This document shows, piece after piece, positions 1 to 8,977 of a stretch of DNA of 64,000 nt. Every line of letters begins with the position of its first letter. The stretch's first letter is position 1. The notes under the pieces are model-generated. The model was given only the letters and a program-made list of their open reading frames with translations, ran no database searches and was not told the origin of the DNA. Origin of the DNA: Legionella geestiana (GTDB lineage: Bacteria; Pseudomonadota; Gammaproteobacteria; Legionellales; Legionellaceae). The DNA lies in the NCBI RefSeq assembly GCF_004571195.1, contig NZ_CP038271.1, positions 1,602,001-1,666,000 on the forward strand, written 5' to 3'. Both the position numbers and the translations under genes were made by a program.

Positions 1-1
1 G

Positions 2-745
2 GTGAAGGCCGAAATTGACAAGGCAGTCGCCGATGAAGAAATTGCCGCCATCAACTATGGCTATACCCACGTTTCCGCGCCGTTTTACGGACGTATTGGT
101 CGTCATCTGGTCGATATTGGCAATCTCGTTGGCAATGGTCAGGCGACCGTTCTTGCGACACTTGAACAAGTTGCCCCCATCTATGTGTATTTCAATCTGA
201 ACGAACTTGATTTGATTCGCCTGCGCAATGCTGCACTTGCCGAAGGCTTTAAGCCCGGTGATATCAAACAGGTGGTTGTTGATATCACCATGCAAAATTC
301 CACTAAGCGCCATCACGCCAATCTGGATTTCGTGAACACCGGCCTTAATGCCTCGACCGGTACGATGGAGCTGCGCGCGGTTCTCCCTAATGCGGACTAC
401 CTTTTTGTACCTGGACTTTTTGTGCAGGTGCACCTTCCTGTGAGCAAACCACAAATGCAGCTCACCGTTCCAGAAACGGCGATTCTTTCCGATCAGATTG
501 GTCCGTATCTTTTGCTGGTGGATGCAGACAGTAAAGTGGTGCTGCGACGCGTGAGCGTTGGCAGTGCCAGTGACGGAGTACGTGCCATCACCAAAGGGCT
601 TGCCGCCAATGAGCGCGTCATTGTCGATGGCCTGCAGAATGCCACCCCTGGTAATCTGGTCAATGCCGAGGATGCATCTCCTCCAGCTCCCAGTCCGTCG
701 ACAACGGCCGTGAAGGCGAAACCCGAAGGGAAAACGGCACCATGA
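2..745 (+). CDS. RND efflux periplasmic adaptor (membrane fusion protein), 5' end cut by the window
   Basis: This is the C-terminal part of a periplasmic adaptor that links an inner-membrane RND pump to an outer-membrane channel. The 247 visible residues run from the end of the hairpin/lipoyl region (VSAPFYGRIG is the usual post-hairpin barrel-sandwich strand) through the beta-barrel and membrane-proximal domains, and end in a Pro/Ala/Lys-rich tail. The reading frame is open to the window edge and no N-terminal signal or lipobox is present, so the true start lies upstream. The stop overlaps the pump start by ATGA, which indicates translational coupling. The family call is firm; the substrate is unknown. 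Confidence 0.9.
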   Translation: MKAEIDKAVADEEIAAINYGYTHVSAPFYGRIGRHLVDIGNLVGNGQATVLATLEQVAPIYVYFNLNELDLIRLRNAALAEGFKPGDIKQVVVDITMQNSTKRHHANLDFVNTGLNASTGTMELRAVLPNADYLFVPGLFVQVHLPVSKPQMQLTVPETAILSDQIGPYLLLVDADSKVVLRRVSVGSASDGVRAITKGLAANERVIVDGLQNATPGNLVNAEDASPPAPSPSTTAVKAKPEGKTAP

Positions 746-3700
746 TTTCGAAATTTTTTATCGAGCGTCCCATCCTTGCCAACGTGATTGCGATGCTCAT
801 TGTGCTGCTGGGGCTTGTCGCCATCAAGGTGCTGCCGATAACGCAGTATCCGGCCATTGTGCCGCCCACCATTCAGGTCACGACCACCTACCCGGGCGCG
901 GATGCCAAAACCCTTATCAACACGGTGGCGCTGCCGATTGAACAGCAGGTCAACGGGGTGGAAAACATGCTCTACATGCAATCCACCAGTACGAACAGCG
1001 GCAACTACACCCTGATTGTGACGTTCGCGATTGGTACCGATTTGAACTTTGCGCAGGTACTCGTGCAAAACCGCGTGCAGGCGGCGATGGCGCAATTGCC
1101 GGATTCCGTGCAGAAACAGGGCGTGGTGGTGCAGCAGAAATCGACGGCCATTCTGCAGTTCATAACGCTGACCTCGGAAAACGGAGAATATGACGGTTTG
1201 TTCCTTAATAACTATGCGGCCATCAATATGCAGGATGAGCTCGCGCGCCTGCCAGGTGTCGGTAACGTACTGATTTTTGGCTCCGGCACCTATGCCATGC
1301 GCATTTGGCTCGACCCCAAAAAAATGCTCGCCTATTCCCTGAACCCGTCTGATGTACTGAATGCCATCAGTCGTCAGAATCAGGCCATCTCCTCAGGCCA
1401 GCTGGCCTCGCCTCCAGTTGCTGGCTCGCAGGCGTATCAGCTCACGGTCAACGTGCCAGGCCAGCTCGCTGATGCGGATGAATTCGCCAATATCATCGTG
1501 AAATCCGTTGCGACAGAGCCGAATCAGACTGCCAACTCGAGTACGAGCGCACAGATTGTGCGCATTCGTGATGTCGGACGGGTTGAGCTTGGCTCATCGA
1601 GCTACAGCATGCTGGCAAAGCTTAACAATCAGCCAACCGCCGCAATCGGTATTTACCAGCTCCCAGGTGCCAACGCGCTCGATGTCGCCGATTCGGTGCG
1701 GGCAACGGTTGCGAAAATGGCGAAAGCGTTCCCGCCAGGCATGACGTACTCCATTCCCTTTGATACCACCATTTTTGTACGCGCCTCAGTTGAAGAAGTG
1801 TATAAAACCCTCTATGAGGCCGGTATTCTGGTGCTGCTTGTTATCCTGCTTTTTTTACAAAACGCCCGCGCCACACTCGTGCCAACCACGACCGTTCCCG
1901 TGACCATTATCGGCGCGTTTTTTGCCATGCTCGCCCTTGGATACTCCATCAACCTGCTGACCCTCTTTGCACTGGTGCTGGCCATTGGGATTGTAGTGGA
2001 CGATGCCATCGTAATCGTGGAAGGAGTGACACAGCACATCGAGCGCGGCAGTTCGCCCAAAAACTCTGCGATTGAGGCGATGCGCGAACTGATGGGGCCC
2101 ATTATCGGTATTACTCTCGTCCTGATGTCGGTCTTCGTACCGGCAGGCTTCATGCCGGGTTTGACCGGGGCCATGTATGCCCAGTTTGCACTGGTTATTG
2201 CTGCAACAGCGCTTATCAGTGCCATCAACGCGATGACCCTCAAACCTACACAGTGTGCGTTATGGCTGCGCCCGATTCCAACGACGCCGCAGCATAAAAA
2301 CATCATTTATCGCACCTTTGATAAAATCTTTTATCCTCTCGAAAATCGGTATGCCCGTTTTATCGATGGGCTTGTCCATAAAAGCCGGGCCGTGTGTGGA
2401 CTGGGTTTGATTTTAATTGCCATCGCGATTTTTGGTTTAAGCCGTATTCCCACGGGCTTCATACCGGTTGAAGATCAGGGCTACCTGATGATGGCGGTTC
2501 AGCTTCCAGACGGTGCCACCCTGCAGCGCACTGAAGCCCTGATGCAGGATTTAAGTGAGCAGGTATTAAAGGTTGACGGCATCGCCAACGTGATTTCCAT
2601 TGATGGTATTTCACTTCTTGATAACAGCGCCAACCTGGGTAATGCCGGTGCATTGTATATCATGTTCAAGGACTGGAGCGAGCGGGGGCCAGAGGAAGGA
2701 CTGCTCCCGCTTTATCAAAAAATGAATGCCATTGCGGCAAAAACGCAGGGCGCGAAAGTGCTCGTGCTGGTTCCGCCCGCCATCCAGGGGCTGGGAACCT
2801 CTGGCGGTTTTCAGATGCAGCTGGAGCTTAAAGACGGCAGCTTTGATTATCGTAAACTGCAGACGGCCACCGATGCCATGGTGCGCTATTCTGCAGAGAT
2901 GCCGGAGCTTCAGCGCGTCATGACCTCGTTCAGGGCAAACGTTCCTCAGGTATCAGCGCCCATCAACCGCGTTAAGGCAGAGTCGCTTGGGGTGCCGGTA
3001 GGAGATGCGACAGGAACGCTGCAAACCTATCTCGGATCATCGTACGTCAACCTGTTCTCAAAATTTGGCCAGGTTTTTCAGGTGTATGTGCAGGCTGACG
3101 CGCCGGAGCGCATGACCATTGAAGACATGCGTAATTTTTACGTGCGCAACCAGTCAGGTCGAATGGTACCGCTTGGCACGCTGACGGATGTCTATCCGGC
3201 AACGGGGCCTGCGATAATTCCGCTCTATAATCTCTATCCATCCAGTAATATTTTCGGCATGGCGGCCACGGGTTACAGTTCTGGAGAAGCCATGGAAGCG
3301 ATGGAAAAACTCGCAAAGGCCGTACTCCCGGCCGGCATGGGCTATGAATGGACGAGTACCTCGTATCAGGAAAAACTCGCCGGCAACATGAGCTATTATA
3401 TCTTCGGCCTGTCGCTGCTGCTTGTGTATCTGATTCTTGCCGGACAGTATGAAAACTGGGTAATACCGGCATCGATTCTTCTGAGCGTACCGCTGGCACT
3501 CCTTGGAACCGTATTCGCCCTGAAAGCGCTGGGGCTTGCCAATAACATGTACACGCAGATTGGTATTCTGCTCCTGATAGCGCTCGCCGCCAAAAACGCC
3601 ATTTTGATTGTGGAAGTGGCACGGGAAGAGCGTGAATTGCATGGCAAGTCGATTCTTGAGGCGGCAGTGCTGGGCGCTAAAATTCGTTTTCGCCCCATTC

Positions 3701-3927
3701 TCATGACCTCATTCGCCTTTATACTTGGTGTCATGCCGCTCGTTTTTGCAACGGGCGCGGGTGCCAATGCCCGCCGCTCTATCGGCATTGCCGTGAGCAG
3801 CGGCATGCTGGCATCTACGTGTCTTGCGGTGGTGTTTGTGCCGGCATTTTATGTGCTGCTGCAAACCTGGCACGAGAAGCGTCAGGCACGAAAGGGAAAT
3901 GCTCCGACAGATGTGCCGGCGTCCTAA
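742..3927 (+). CDS. RND multidrug efflux pump, inner-membrane transporter (AcrB/MexB, HAE1 family)
   Basis: Proton-driven tripartite efflux pump subunit of 1061 residues, the normal length for AcrB/MexB. It starts with the family signature SKFFIERPILANVIAML. Two large periplasmic loops separate 12 predicted membrane helices. The proton-relay pair in TM4 is visible as Asp420-Asp421 (GIVVDDAIVIVEG), and the matching TM10 lysine as Lys951 (AAKNAILIVEV). It is coupled to the upstream adaptor gene. No outer-membrane channel gene follows; the next gene is convergent, so the pump probably uses a TolC encoded elsewhere. Substrates cannot be predicted from sequence. Confidence 0.95.
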   Translation: MISKFFIERPILANVIAMLIVLLGLVAIKVLPITQYPAIVPPTIQVTTTYPGADAKTLINTVALPIEQQVNGVENMLYMQSTSTNSGNYTLIVTFAIGTDLNFAQVLVQNRVQAAMAQLPDSVQKQGVVVQQKSTAILQFITLTSENGEYDGLFLNNYAAINMQDELARLPGVGNVLIFGSGTYAMRIWLDPKKMLAYSLNPSDVLNAISRQNQAISSGQLASPPVAGSQAYQLTVNVPGQLADADEFANIIVKSVATEPNQTANSSTSAQIVRIRDVGRVELGSSSYSMLAKLNNQPTAAIGIYQLPGANALDVADSVRATVAKMAKAFPPGMTYSIPFDTTIFVRASVEEVYKTLYEAGILVLLVILLFLQNARATLVPTTTVPVTIIGAFFAMLALGYSINLLTLFALVLAIGIVVDDAIVIVEGVTQHIERGSSPKNSAIEAMRELMGPIIGITLVLMSVFVPAGFMPGLTGAMYAQFALVIAATALISAINAMTLKPTQCALWLRPIPTTPQHKNIIYRTFDKIFYPLENRYARFIDGLVHKSRAVCGLGLILIAIAIFGLSRIPTGFIPVEDQGYLMMAVQLPDGATLQRTEALMQDLSEQVLKVDGIANVISIDGISLLDNSANLGNAGALYIMFKDWSERGPEEGLLPLYQKMNAIAAKTQGAKVLVLVPPAIQGLGTSGGFQMQLELKDGSFDYRKLQTATDAMVRYSAEMPELQRVMTSFRANVPQVSAPINRVKAESLGVPVGDATGTLQTYLGSSYVNLFSKFGQVFQVYVQADAPERMTIEDMRNFYVRNQSGRMVPLGTLTDVYPATGPAIIPLYNLYPSSNIFGMAATGYSSGEAMEAMEKLAKAVLPAGMGYEWTSTSYQEKLAGNMSYYIFGLSLLLVYLILAGQYENWVIPASILLSVPLALLGTVFALKALGLANNMYTQIGILLLIALAAKNAILIVEVAREERELHGKSILEAAVLGAKIRFRPILMTSFAFILGVMPLVFATGAGANARRSIGIAVSSGMLASTCLAVVFVPAFYVLLQTWHEKRQARKGNAPTDVPAS

Positions 3928-3939
3928 GTCCGGCGCCTG

Positions 3940-5058
3940 TTACGCAAAAAACTGCTCAATCTCACTGGATGAACGCAGAGTGTCCTGGTAGCCAAGTGTT
4001 AAGAGTTCGGATGTAAAAGCGCCCTCAAACAGCAGGAAACTTAAGAGATCGCCCGACTGACTTTTAGCCCCCATCACATTCAAAAGCATGCGCAGCAGTG
4101 CCGGCATGGTATGGTACTGAGCCTGGGCAATGCCTGCCATGCTCACACTGGGCCGCAGGTAGAGGGTTTCGATGGGACGCCATGGAGAATGGCGCTTTTT
4201 CCAGAGCGAGAGCAAACGCGCGATATCATTCATGCGATTGACCATTTCAATATCACGGTCCAGGTTGTCGATAAAAATACCGTTTAACATATGGCCCAGC
4301 ACCTGGGCAAAGGCAATTTCACCGAGGTGCTCGACGTCAATGTGCTGGCTGCCGGGGGGCTGGCGGGTACCGATAACAAGTACCTTGTTCACTTCAAAGC
4401 GGATAGGGCCTCTCAGGGGCGAAACCAGGCTGAGACCACCATCACCATAGTGCAGATTGCCAATTTTAATCGTGGGAAAAAAGAGCGGCAGGGCTGTCGA
4501 TGCCAGAATATGATCGCCACAGATATTGGCGCGGCGGCTGGCATGGCGCGGATAATCCCAGTCCTCAAAATGCGGGTTGCGGTTTTGATAAAAAGAAATG
4601 GTTTTCTGAAGCTCATAGCAGGTGGTGATAATTTCGAGCGCCTCGAGATGGTTACTGGCGATGTTGGTATCAATCCGTGAAAACTGGATGTTATCATCGA
4701 CAAACTGGTGCAGGGGTTCCGTATCCAGCAGGAAACCTGCCTGGCCTGAACGCCCTGGCCACATGGCAACGTTGCGCACGACCGATTTGCCCAGTTCAAA
4801 ATTGCTGGCATTGAAGACTTTATGGCAGTGGATTTCTCGCCAGAGCGTCTCAAGCTTATCGATGGCGGTTGGAAAATCATCGGCGTATTCCGCAAGCACT
4901 GACGCGTTGATACTGCCAACGCTCACCCCGCTGATGGTGTCAAAAGGCAGTGCAGGCGTTTTGAGAATTTCCGCAATCCCTTTCAGTACTCCCGCCTGAT
5001 AAGCGCCGCGGGCACCGCCGCCCGCGAGATACAGTGCTTTTTTAGCCATGAAATCCAT
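3940..5058 (-). CDS. patatin-like phospholipase
   Basis: Predicted lipid acyl hydrolase of 372 residues. The oxyanion loop GGGARG is at residues 13-18, the nucleophile elbow GVSVGS has Ser46, and the second catalytic residue is Asp206 in YGDGG, giving the Ser/Asp dyad of patatins. I start at the ATG at 5058, preceded by AGGA, although the frame stays open to 5109: the longer start would lie inside the -35 hexamer of the promoter at 5080-5109. There is no signal peptide, so the protein is either cytosolic or exported by a non-Sec route. Several Legionella patatin-like proteins are Dot/Icm effectors, but nothing here proves export. Confidence 0.88.
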   Translation of the reverse strand: MDFMAKKALYLAGGGARGAYQAGVLKGIAEILKTPALPFDTISGVSVGSINASVLAEYADDFPTAIDKLETLWREIHCHKVFNASNFELGKSVVRNVAMWPGRSGQAGFLLDTEPLHQFVDDNIQFSRIDTNIASNHLEALEIITTCYELQKTISFYQNRNPHFEDWDYPRHASRRANICGDHILASTALPLFFPTIKIGNLHYGDGGLSLVSPLRGPIRFEVNKVLVIGTRQPPGSQHIDVEHLGEIAFAQVLGHMLNGIFIDNLDRDIEMVNRMNDIARLLSLWKKRHSPWRPIETLYLRPSVSMAGIAQAQYHTMPALLRMLLNVMGAKSQSGDLLSFLLFEGAFTSELLTLGYQDTLRSSSEIEQFFA

Positions 5059-5079
5059 ATTTTCCTGCGTAGTTTCACC

Positions 5080-5109
5080 ACTATAGTAGACCGCGTGTCC
5101 TTTCGGCAA
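5080..5109 (-). promoter_or_regulatory. sigma70-like promoter for the patatin-like gene
   Basis: Reading the minus strand, TTGCCG (5109-5104) and TATAGT (5085-5080) are separated by 18 bases and lie about 20-50 bases upstream of the chosen ATG. This is prediction by eye. The box falls inside the longest open frame and is the main reason for choosing the shorter start. Confidence 0.5.
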
Positions 5110-5204
5110 GTATCTCTACGAGACTTCAGTATTCCTTAAGCTCACATGCGCTATAGTTTGAGTAACCTTACAGGATTTATGGCTTTTAAGAGGAAATGAT
5201 AATC

Positions 5205-6689
5205 ATGCCGATGCCACTCAGTGCAGACAAACCGGAAAAAGATGAAGGACTGGCGCCAGTGGAGATGCTTGAGCCGCTGAGAACGCCACAGGAGCGTCTT
5301 GCGCACCTCTCTAAGCCTGTGGTCATGCATGGACGTCCTTTACCGGACCCGGTATTCAAGCGGGTATTGCGTAAACTCATCCCTGGGCTTGTCGGATTCA
5401 TCGGCGGCGTCAGTGGGATGACTGGTGCCGTTGCCGGGGGATTTGAATTACAGAATAAACTCAGCAAAGCCGTGAAAGTGGGTGCAAAAGCATCGCACTG
5501 GGTTCATTTCGCCATGAGCTTTGTGGACTTTCTCACGCTTCCGGCTGCCTGGCTGACTTCATGGGCCGTATTTGGCGAGCGCCCTAAACTTACGCTCTCT
5601 AAAATGGCCAAATTTGGCTATGCCGCGCTGATATTGGGGCTGACATTGACATCTATTCTTTTCCCACCATCTGCACTGATTATTATCGGTACCGTTATTT
5701 CAATGGGATTTGTAGTTTCAGCATTATCATTGCGTAATTTCTTTAAGGCACAAACCGAGTCGCGTGCGACTTTCTATGCCGCCAAAGAAGAGGAAGAGGC
5801 GCTTTTGGCCGCACTTGAGGCAAAAAGAGCAGCTGCTGAAAACTGGCTGAAAACGCTTGCTGAAGATGTTGCCGTTGATGAGGCGCTACTTGCACAGCTT
5901 GAAGAAGAAATCGATGTGCTGGAAAATCGTCTGCAGATAACCCTGGATGCAAAGGTTCAGGCGAAACAAACCCATGAGAGCCTGGATTTAAAAGTAGCAA
6001 CCGACAAGGGCGTCGGTCTTGCGCTCTCGCTGGTTGCGGTCATAGGATTTGGGCTGCTGGCAGGCCTCGGTCTGCCGGGTGTTTTTGTCCTCGCAACTGC
6101 GGCGGCAATTGGTGCGGTTTACACCCTCTGGCGCATTATTGAGGGTTTTGCCAGCCGAAAAGATACGGTGAATACGCAAGACTCAACTTTGCAGGCAGCG
6201 CAAGTCGAAGACACAGCAGAAGTCGCCCCGCAACCGTCTCATGGTCCGGAGTTTGTACTGGAGCATGACTCTACGGAGCTCATGGCGCAGCAACTGGCAG
6301 CCAGTCGTAAAGATGCCATACGCGGGCTCGCGCACGCCCATGAGCTGCTGGAATTGCAGGATACGAAGATCGATTGGCTGGATAGTGCAGGACGCGTAGA
6401 GTTTTTTGAGCGCATGTGCACCATCATCTCCCATGAGGAGTATCCTGCGAGTACCGAAGATATTTTGAATTTTCTACGTCATGACTGCATTGGCTTTACG
6501 CCTGAACTTGCGCAGGCGTTTGTTACACACGTGCGCAGTAAGCCGGGGCTTCTCAGTGAAAACGCGCGGGACACGCTGCTCAGGATGCTGATAGAGCATC
6601 CTTTACCACCACGGCCGGTGCTTAAACCGCTTCAAGCCCTCGAATTACCAGCCGCATCACTCGAAGCGGGATTGACGGAACACCATTGA
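5205..6689 (+). CDS. orphan polytopic membrane protein with central coiled coil
   Basis: I do not recognise this family. The 494-residue protein has a soluble N-terminus (about 1-55) and glycine-rich hydrophobic segments at about 60-85, 100-120 and 130-175. A charged, Glu/Ala-rich predicted coiled coil follows at about 185-260, then another hydrophobic hairpin at about 265-310 and a soluble helical C-terminal domain of about 180 residues. An AGAGGA-type site lies about 10 bases before the ATG at 5205, which I prefer to the ATG at 5196 where it would be too close. A TATAGT -10-like box sits upstream. The layout resembles the orphan at 8978-10261. A Legionella-specific or translocated membrane protein is possible, but there is no direct evidence. 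Confidence 0.75.
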   Translation: MPMPLSADKPEKDEGLAPVEMLEPLRTPQERLAHLSKPVVMHGRPLPDPVFKRVLRKLIPGLVGFIGGVSGMTGAVAGGFELQNKLSKAVKVGAKASHWVHFAMSFVDFLTLPAAWLTSWAVFGERPKLTLSKMAKFGYAALILGLTLTSILFPPSALIIIGTVISMGFVVSALSLRNFFKAQTESRATFYAAKEEEEALLAALEAKRAAAENWLKTLAEDVAVDEALLAQLEEEIDVLENRLQITLDAKVQAKQTHESLDLKVATDKGVGLALSLVAVIGFGLLAGLGLPGVFVLATAAAIGAVYTLWRIIEGFASRKDTVNTQDSTLQAAQVEDTAEVAPQPSHGPEFVLEHDSTELMAQQLAASRKDAIRGLAHAHELLELQDTKIDWLDSAGRVEFFERMCTIISHEEYPASTEDILNFLRHDCIGFTPELAQAFVTHVRSKPGLLSENARDTLLRMLIEHPLPPRPVLKPLQALELPAASLEAGLTEHH

Positions 6690-6745
6690 AACCCTCCTCA
6701 AAAAACGCTAATGTGGTCGGATGCCAAACCTGACCGCGAGGCGCC

Positions 6746-8185
6746 ATGAGGGCACTTTTTCGCCAGCAACCACCGGCTTTTTACATGATTTTTATGGTGG
6801 AGATGTGGGAGCGCTTTGGCTTTTATGCGATGCAGGGGGTATTAACACTTTATTTCATCCGCAAACTCGGATTTGATGACAAGGATGCCTATTTTACCTT
6901 TGGCGCCTTCACCGCCCTTGTTTATGGGCTGGTGGCCGCGGGCGGCTATCTTGGCGACAGCATTCTGGGTACGCGCCGCACCATGGTGTTTGGACTTGTC
7001 ACCCTTGCCGGGGGGTATCTCGCCCTGTCTCTGGCGTCTGAGCACACCGTATTCTACGCGCTCGGGCTTGTATGTGTCGGGAATGGCCTTTTTAAGGCAA
7101 ATCCCTCTAACCTGCTCGCCAAATGCTACGAAAAAAACGACCCGCGCCTGCACGGTGGTTTCACCCTCTACTACATGTCCGTCAACATCGCATCCACGTT
7201 CGCATTGCTTGCAGGTCCGGCAATTGCGACCGGCATGGGGTATTTTTACGTCTATTTCGCGAGCTTTGTCGGCCTGTTACTTGGGATTGCCAATTATTTT
7301 GCGAGACGCCAGAGTGTCGCCCATCTTGATATCCCGCTTGACAGAAAACCGGTATCGTGGCGCATATGGATGATGGTGGTTACCGGTGTGGTGATTATTA
7401 CCTTTCTAAGCGCCTGGCTCCTGCAGCATATACTGGTTGCTCGCAATCTCGCCTGGGTGGCGGCGGCCGTTGTGCTGGTGATGTATGCACATTTCATGCG
7501 GCAAGAAGATGCGGCTTCACGGCGAAAAATGCTGGTGGCACTGGTGTTGATGCTTGAGGCGCAGGTCTTTTTTGTCCTTTATCAACAAATGCCGACTTCG
7601 CTGAATCTTTTTGCGGTTAACAACGTAGTGCCTGTGCTTTTTGGGATATCCATTGACCCACAAAGCTTTCAGGGCCTCAATCCCCTCTGGATTATCCTCA
7701 TGAGTCCGGTGCTTGCGCATGGGTATGCCCGTCTCTATCATCGCGGTGTGCATTTTGATACGCCGTATAAGTTTGCGCTCGGCATGACACTTTGTGGCAC
7801 GAGTTTTCTGCTGCTCTATTTCGCCCGCTATTTCCATGATGAGGCGGGCTTCGTGTCATCGTGGTGGCTGGTGGCGAGCTATTTTTTCCAGTGCCTTGGC
7901 GAACTGCTGGTATCCGCTCTCGGGGTTGCCATGGTGGCAGAACTGGTGCCGGCAAAAATAACAGGCTTTGTCATGGGGATGTGGTTTCTCTCCCAGGCAG
8001 TCTCAGGCTTTATCGGAGCCTCGGTGGCATCACTTACGGCACTGCCGCAATCGCTGAGTCCCGGCGTCGACAGCCTGAACGTGTATACCACGGTCTTTGC
8101 TGAAATTGGCCTTGTAACTCTCGCCATCGCGCTGCTGCTCTGGGGCGTGGCACCCGCGCTGAGCCGTTACAGCAGAAATGTATAA
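6746..8185 (+). CDS. POT/PTR2 family proton-coupled oligopeptide transporter
   Basis: Inner-membrane symporter that imports di- and tripeptides with protons. The 479-residue protein carries the POT proton-coupling motif near the N-terminus as EMWERFGFYAMQ (consensus ExxERFxYY), followed by the first PTR2 signature region around GGYLGDSILGTRRT. Twelve to fourteen hydrophobic segments are present, as expected. GAGG lies 5 bases before the ATG. It stands alone between the two orphan membrane protein genes. Peptide uptake fits an organism that uses amino acids as its carbon source. Confidence 0.93.
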   Translation: MRALFRQQPPAFYMIFMVEMWERFGFYAMQGVLTLYFIRKLGFDDKDAYFTFGAFTALVYGLVAAGGYLGDSILGTRRTMVFGLVTLAGGYLALSLASEHTVFYALGLVCVGNGLFKANPSNLLAKCYEKNDPRLHGGFTLYYMSVNIASTFALLAGPAIATGMGYFYVYFASFVGLLLGIANYFARRQSVAHLDIPLDRKPVSWRIWMMVVTGVVIITFLSAWLLQHILVARNLAWVAAAVVLVMYAHFMRQEDAASRRKMLVALVLMLEAQVFFVLYQQMPTSLNLFAVNNVVPVLFGISIDPQSFQGLNPLWIILMSPVLAHGYARLYHRGVHFDTPYKFALGMTLCGTSFLLLYFARYFHDEAGFVSSWWLVASYFFQCLGELLVSALGVAMVAELVPAKITGFVMGMWFLSQAVSGFIGASVASLTALPQSLSPGVDSLNVYTTVFAEIGLVTLAIALLLWGVAPALSRYSRNV

Positions 8186-8199
8186 ATCTGTTTAGGGTC

Positions 8200-8529
8200 C
8201 ATATATGCTCTGTACTGGACAAAAAACGCATGATGTATCGGTAACGCAAACGGGCACGCAGACGTTCACGTGAAGGTACGCGCTCACGCGCTCCGTTTAA
8301 ACGAAAAACAACGGCCAATGGTCAAAACGCCCTCAAGATAATGCAGCTGCTAATTCTACTCAAAGCTGCAAACGCACTGAAAAAATCAAACAACTGCGCT
8401 CGCGCGACAATCACGTGAACGTCTGCTTGCCCGTGTGCGTTACCGAAATCTTCGCATCAAGGCGGGATAGATACACCTTGGTGCGATTCTTTTGCATCTT
8501 AAAAAATTGTCCAGCACGGAGCATATATG
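8200..8529. repeat. imperfect inverted repeat, arms 8200-8275 and 8407-8529
   Basis: The left arm read forward and the right arm read in reverse share ATATATGCTCYGTRCTGGAC at the outer end and TCGGTAACGCA plus GCAGACGTTCACGTGA further in. The right arm carries about 45 extra bases between the two blocks. The loop (8276-8406) has no coding features. The structure resembles a decayed MITE with a second element inserted in one arm. Confidence 0.7.
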
Positions 8530-8850
8530 CTGTGTACGGGACATTTTTTCCGCGCCGGGGGATTCACATGTATTTTTGTACCGTGACCAGGCTGAATCTG
8601 TTCCATGCGTTGGCTCCGTGCCACATCCCGAATGGGTCCCCGCCTGCGCGGGGAAGACAGTGTGGGGGAGATTTTGGCCTCCGCACACACCCCGAATCCT
8701 GTCATTCCCGCGCAGGCAGGGAACCCATCCATGTGCCGGCACGGGGCTAACTCCAGCATGAGCTCCGGGAAGACAACGAAAAAAACCCCTGTGTACTGGG
8801 CGATCTTTTAAAGACACTTACAAAGGTGCATCTATCTGGCGTTGATGCGA
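8452..8850. repeat. inverted-repeat element enclosing the two-copy 248-bp unit
   Basis: The outer arms 8452-8494 and 8808-8850 match in inverted orientation, reading TCGCATCAASGCSRGATAGAT and then RCACCTTKGT from each end. Between them sits the unit that recurs at 55891. This nesting suggests that one mobile repeat landed inside another. Confidence 0.6.
8530..8777 (+). repeat. dispersed intergenic repeat, copy 1 (copy 2 at 55891-56136)
   Basis: About 248 bp, nearly identical to 55891-56136 apart from single-base changes and short indels. The internal arms TGGGTCCCCGCCTGCGCGGG (from 8633) and its near-complement at about 8703-8728 form a long hairpin. This core resembles the GTCATTCCCGCGCAGGC palindrome that is widespread between proteobacterial genes. 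No transposase is encoded. Confidence 0.88.
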
Positions 8851-8977
8851 TGATAATGTCCAGCACACAGGCATATATGTCAAAAGACCTTAATACATAA
8901 GCTTGTCTTAAGCTCTCCAGGGTATGATGCTCTCATGACGAAACCTGATTTTCAGGTTTTGTAAAAAAGGGTCTCGC

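Larger units (their letters stand above)
8186..8977. other. 792-bp gene-free region filled with nested repeats
   Basis: No convincing gene lies here; the short open frames occur on both strands of repeat DNA and have no supporting start signals. The region holds an imperfect inverted pair (8200-8275 with 8407-8529), a second inverted pair (8452-8494 with 8808-8850), and between the latter a 248-bp unit shared with 55891-56136. A motif of the form GTCCAGYAC followed shortly by GCATATATG recurs at 8509 and 8859, and in reverse at 8201-8220. The last 80 bases hold a TATGAT -10-like box (8923) and a small hairpin (8941-8959) before the next gene. Confidence 0.7.

Noticed and set aside
493-1095. 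200-codon minus-strand frame across the efflux genes
   Set aside because: It overlaps two well-supported genes and encodes only a low-complexity basic sequence, as expected of an antisense shadow.
5059-5109. N-terminal 17-residue extension of the patatin-like protein
   Set aside because: The promoter hexamers lie inside it, and AGGA stands just before the internal ATG at 5058.
8415-8817. Open frames of 68-125 codons on both strands between the POT gene and the orphan gene
   Set aside because: They fall in repeat DNA. Similar frames appear on both strands in the copy at 55857-56167, but they lack ribosome sites and differ in length and ends between copies.
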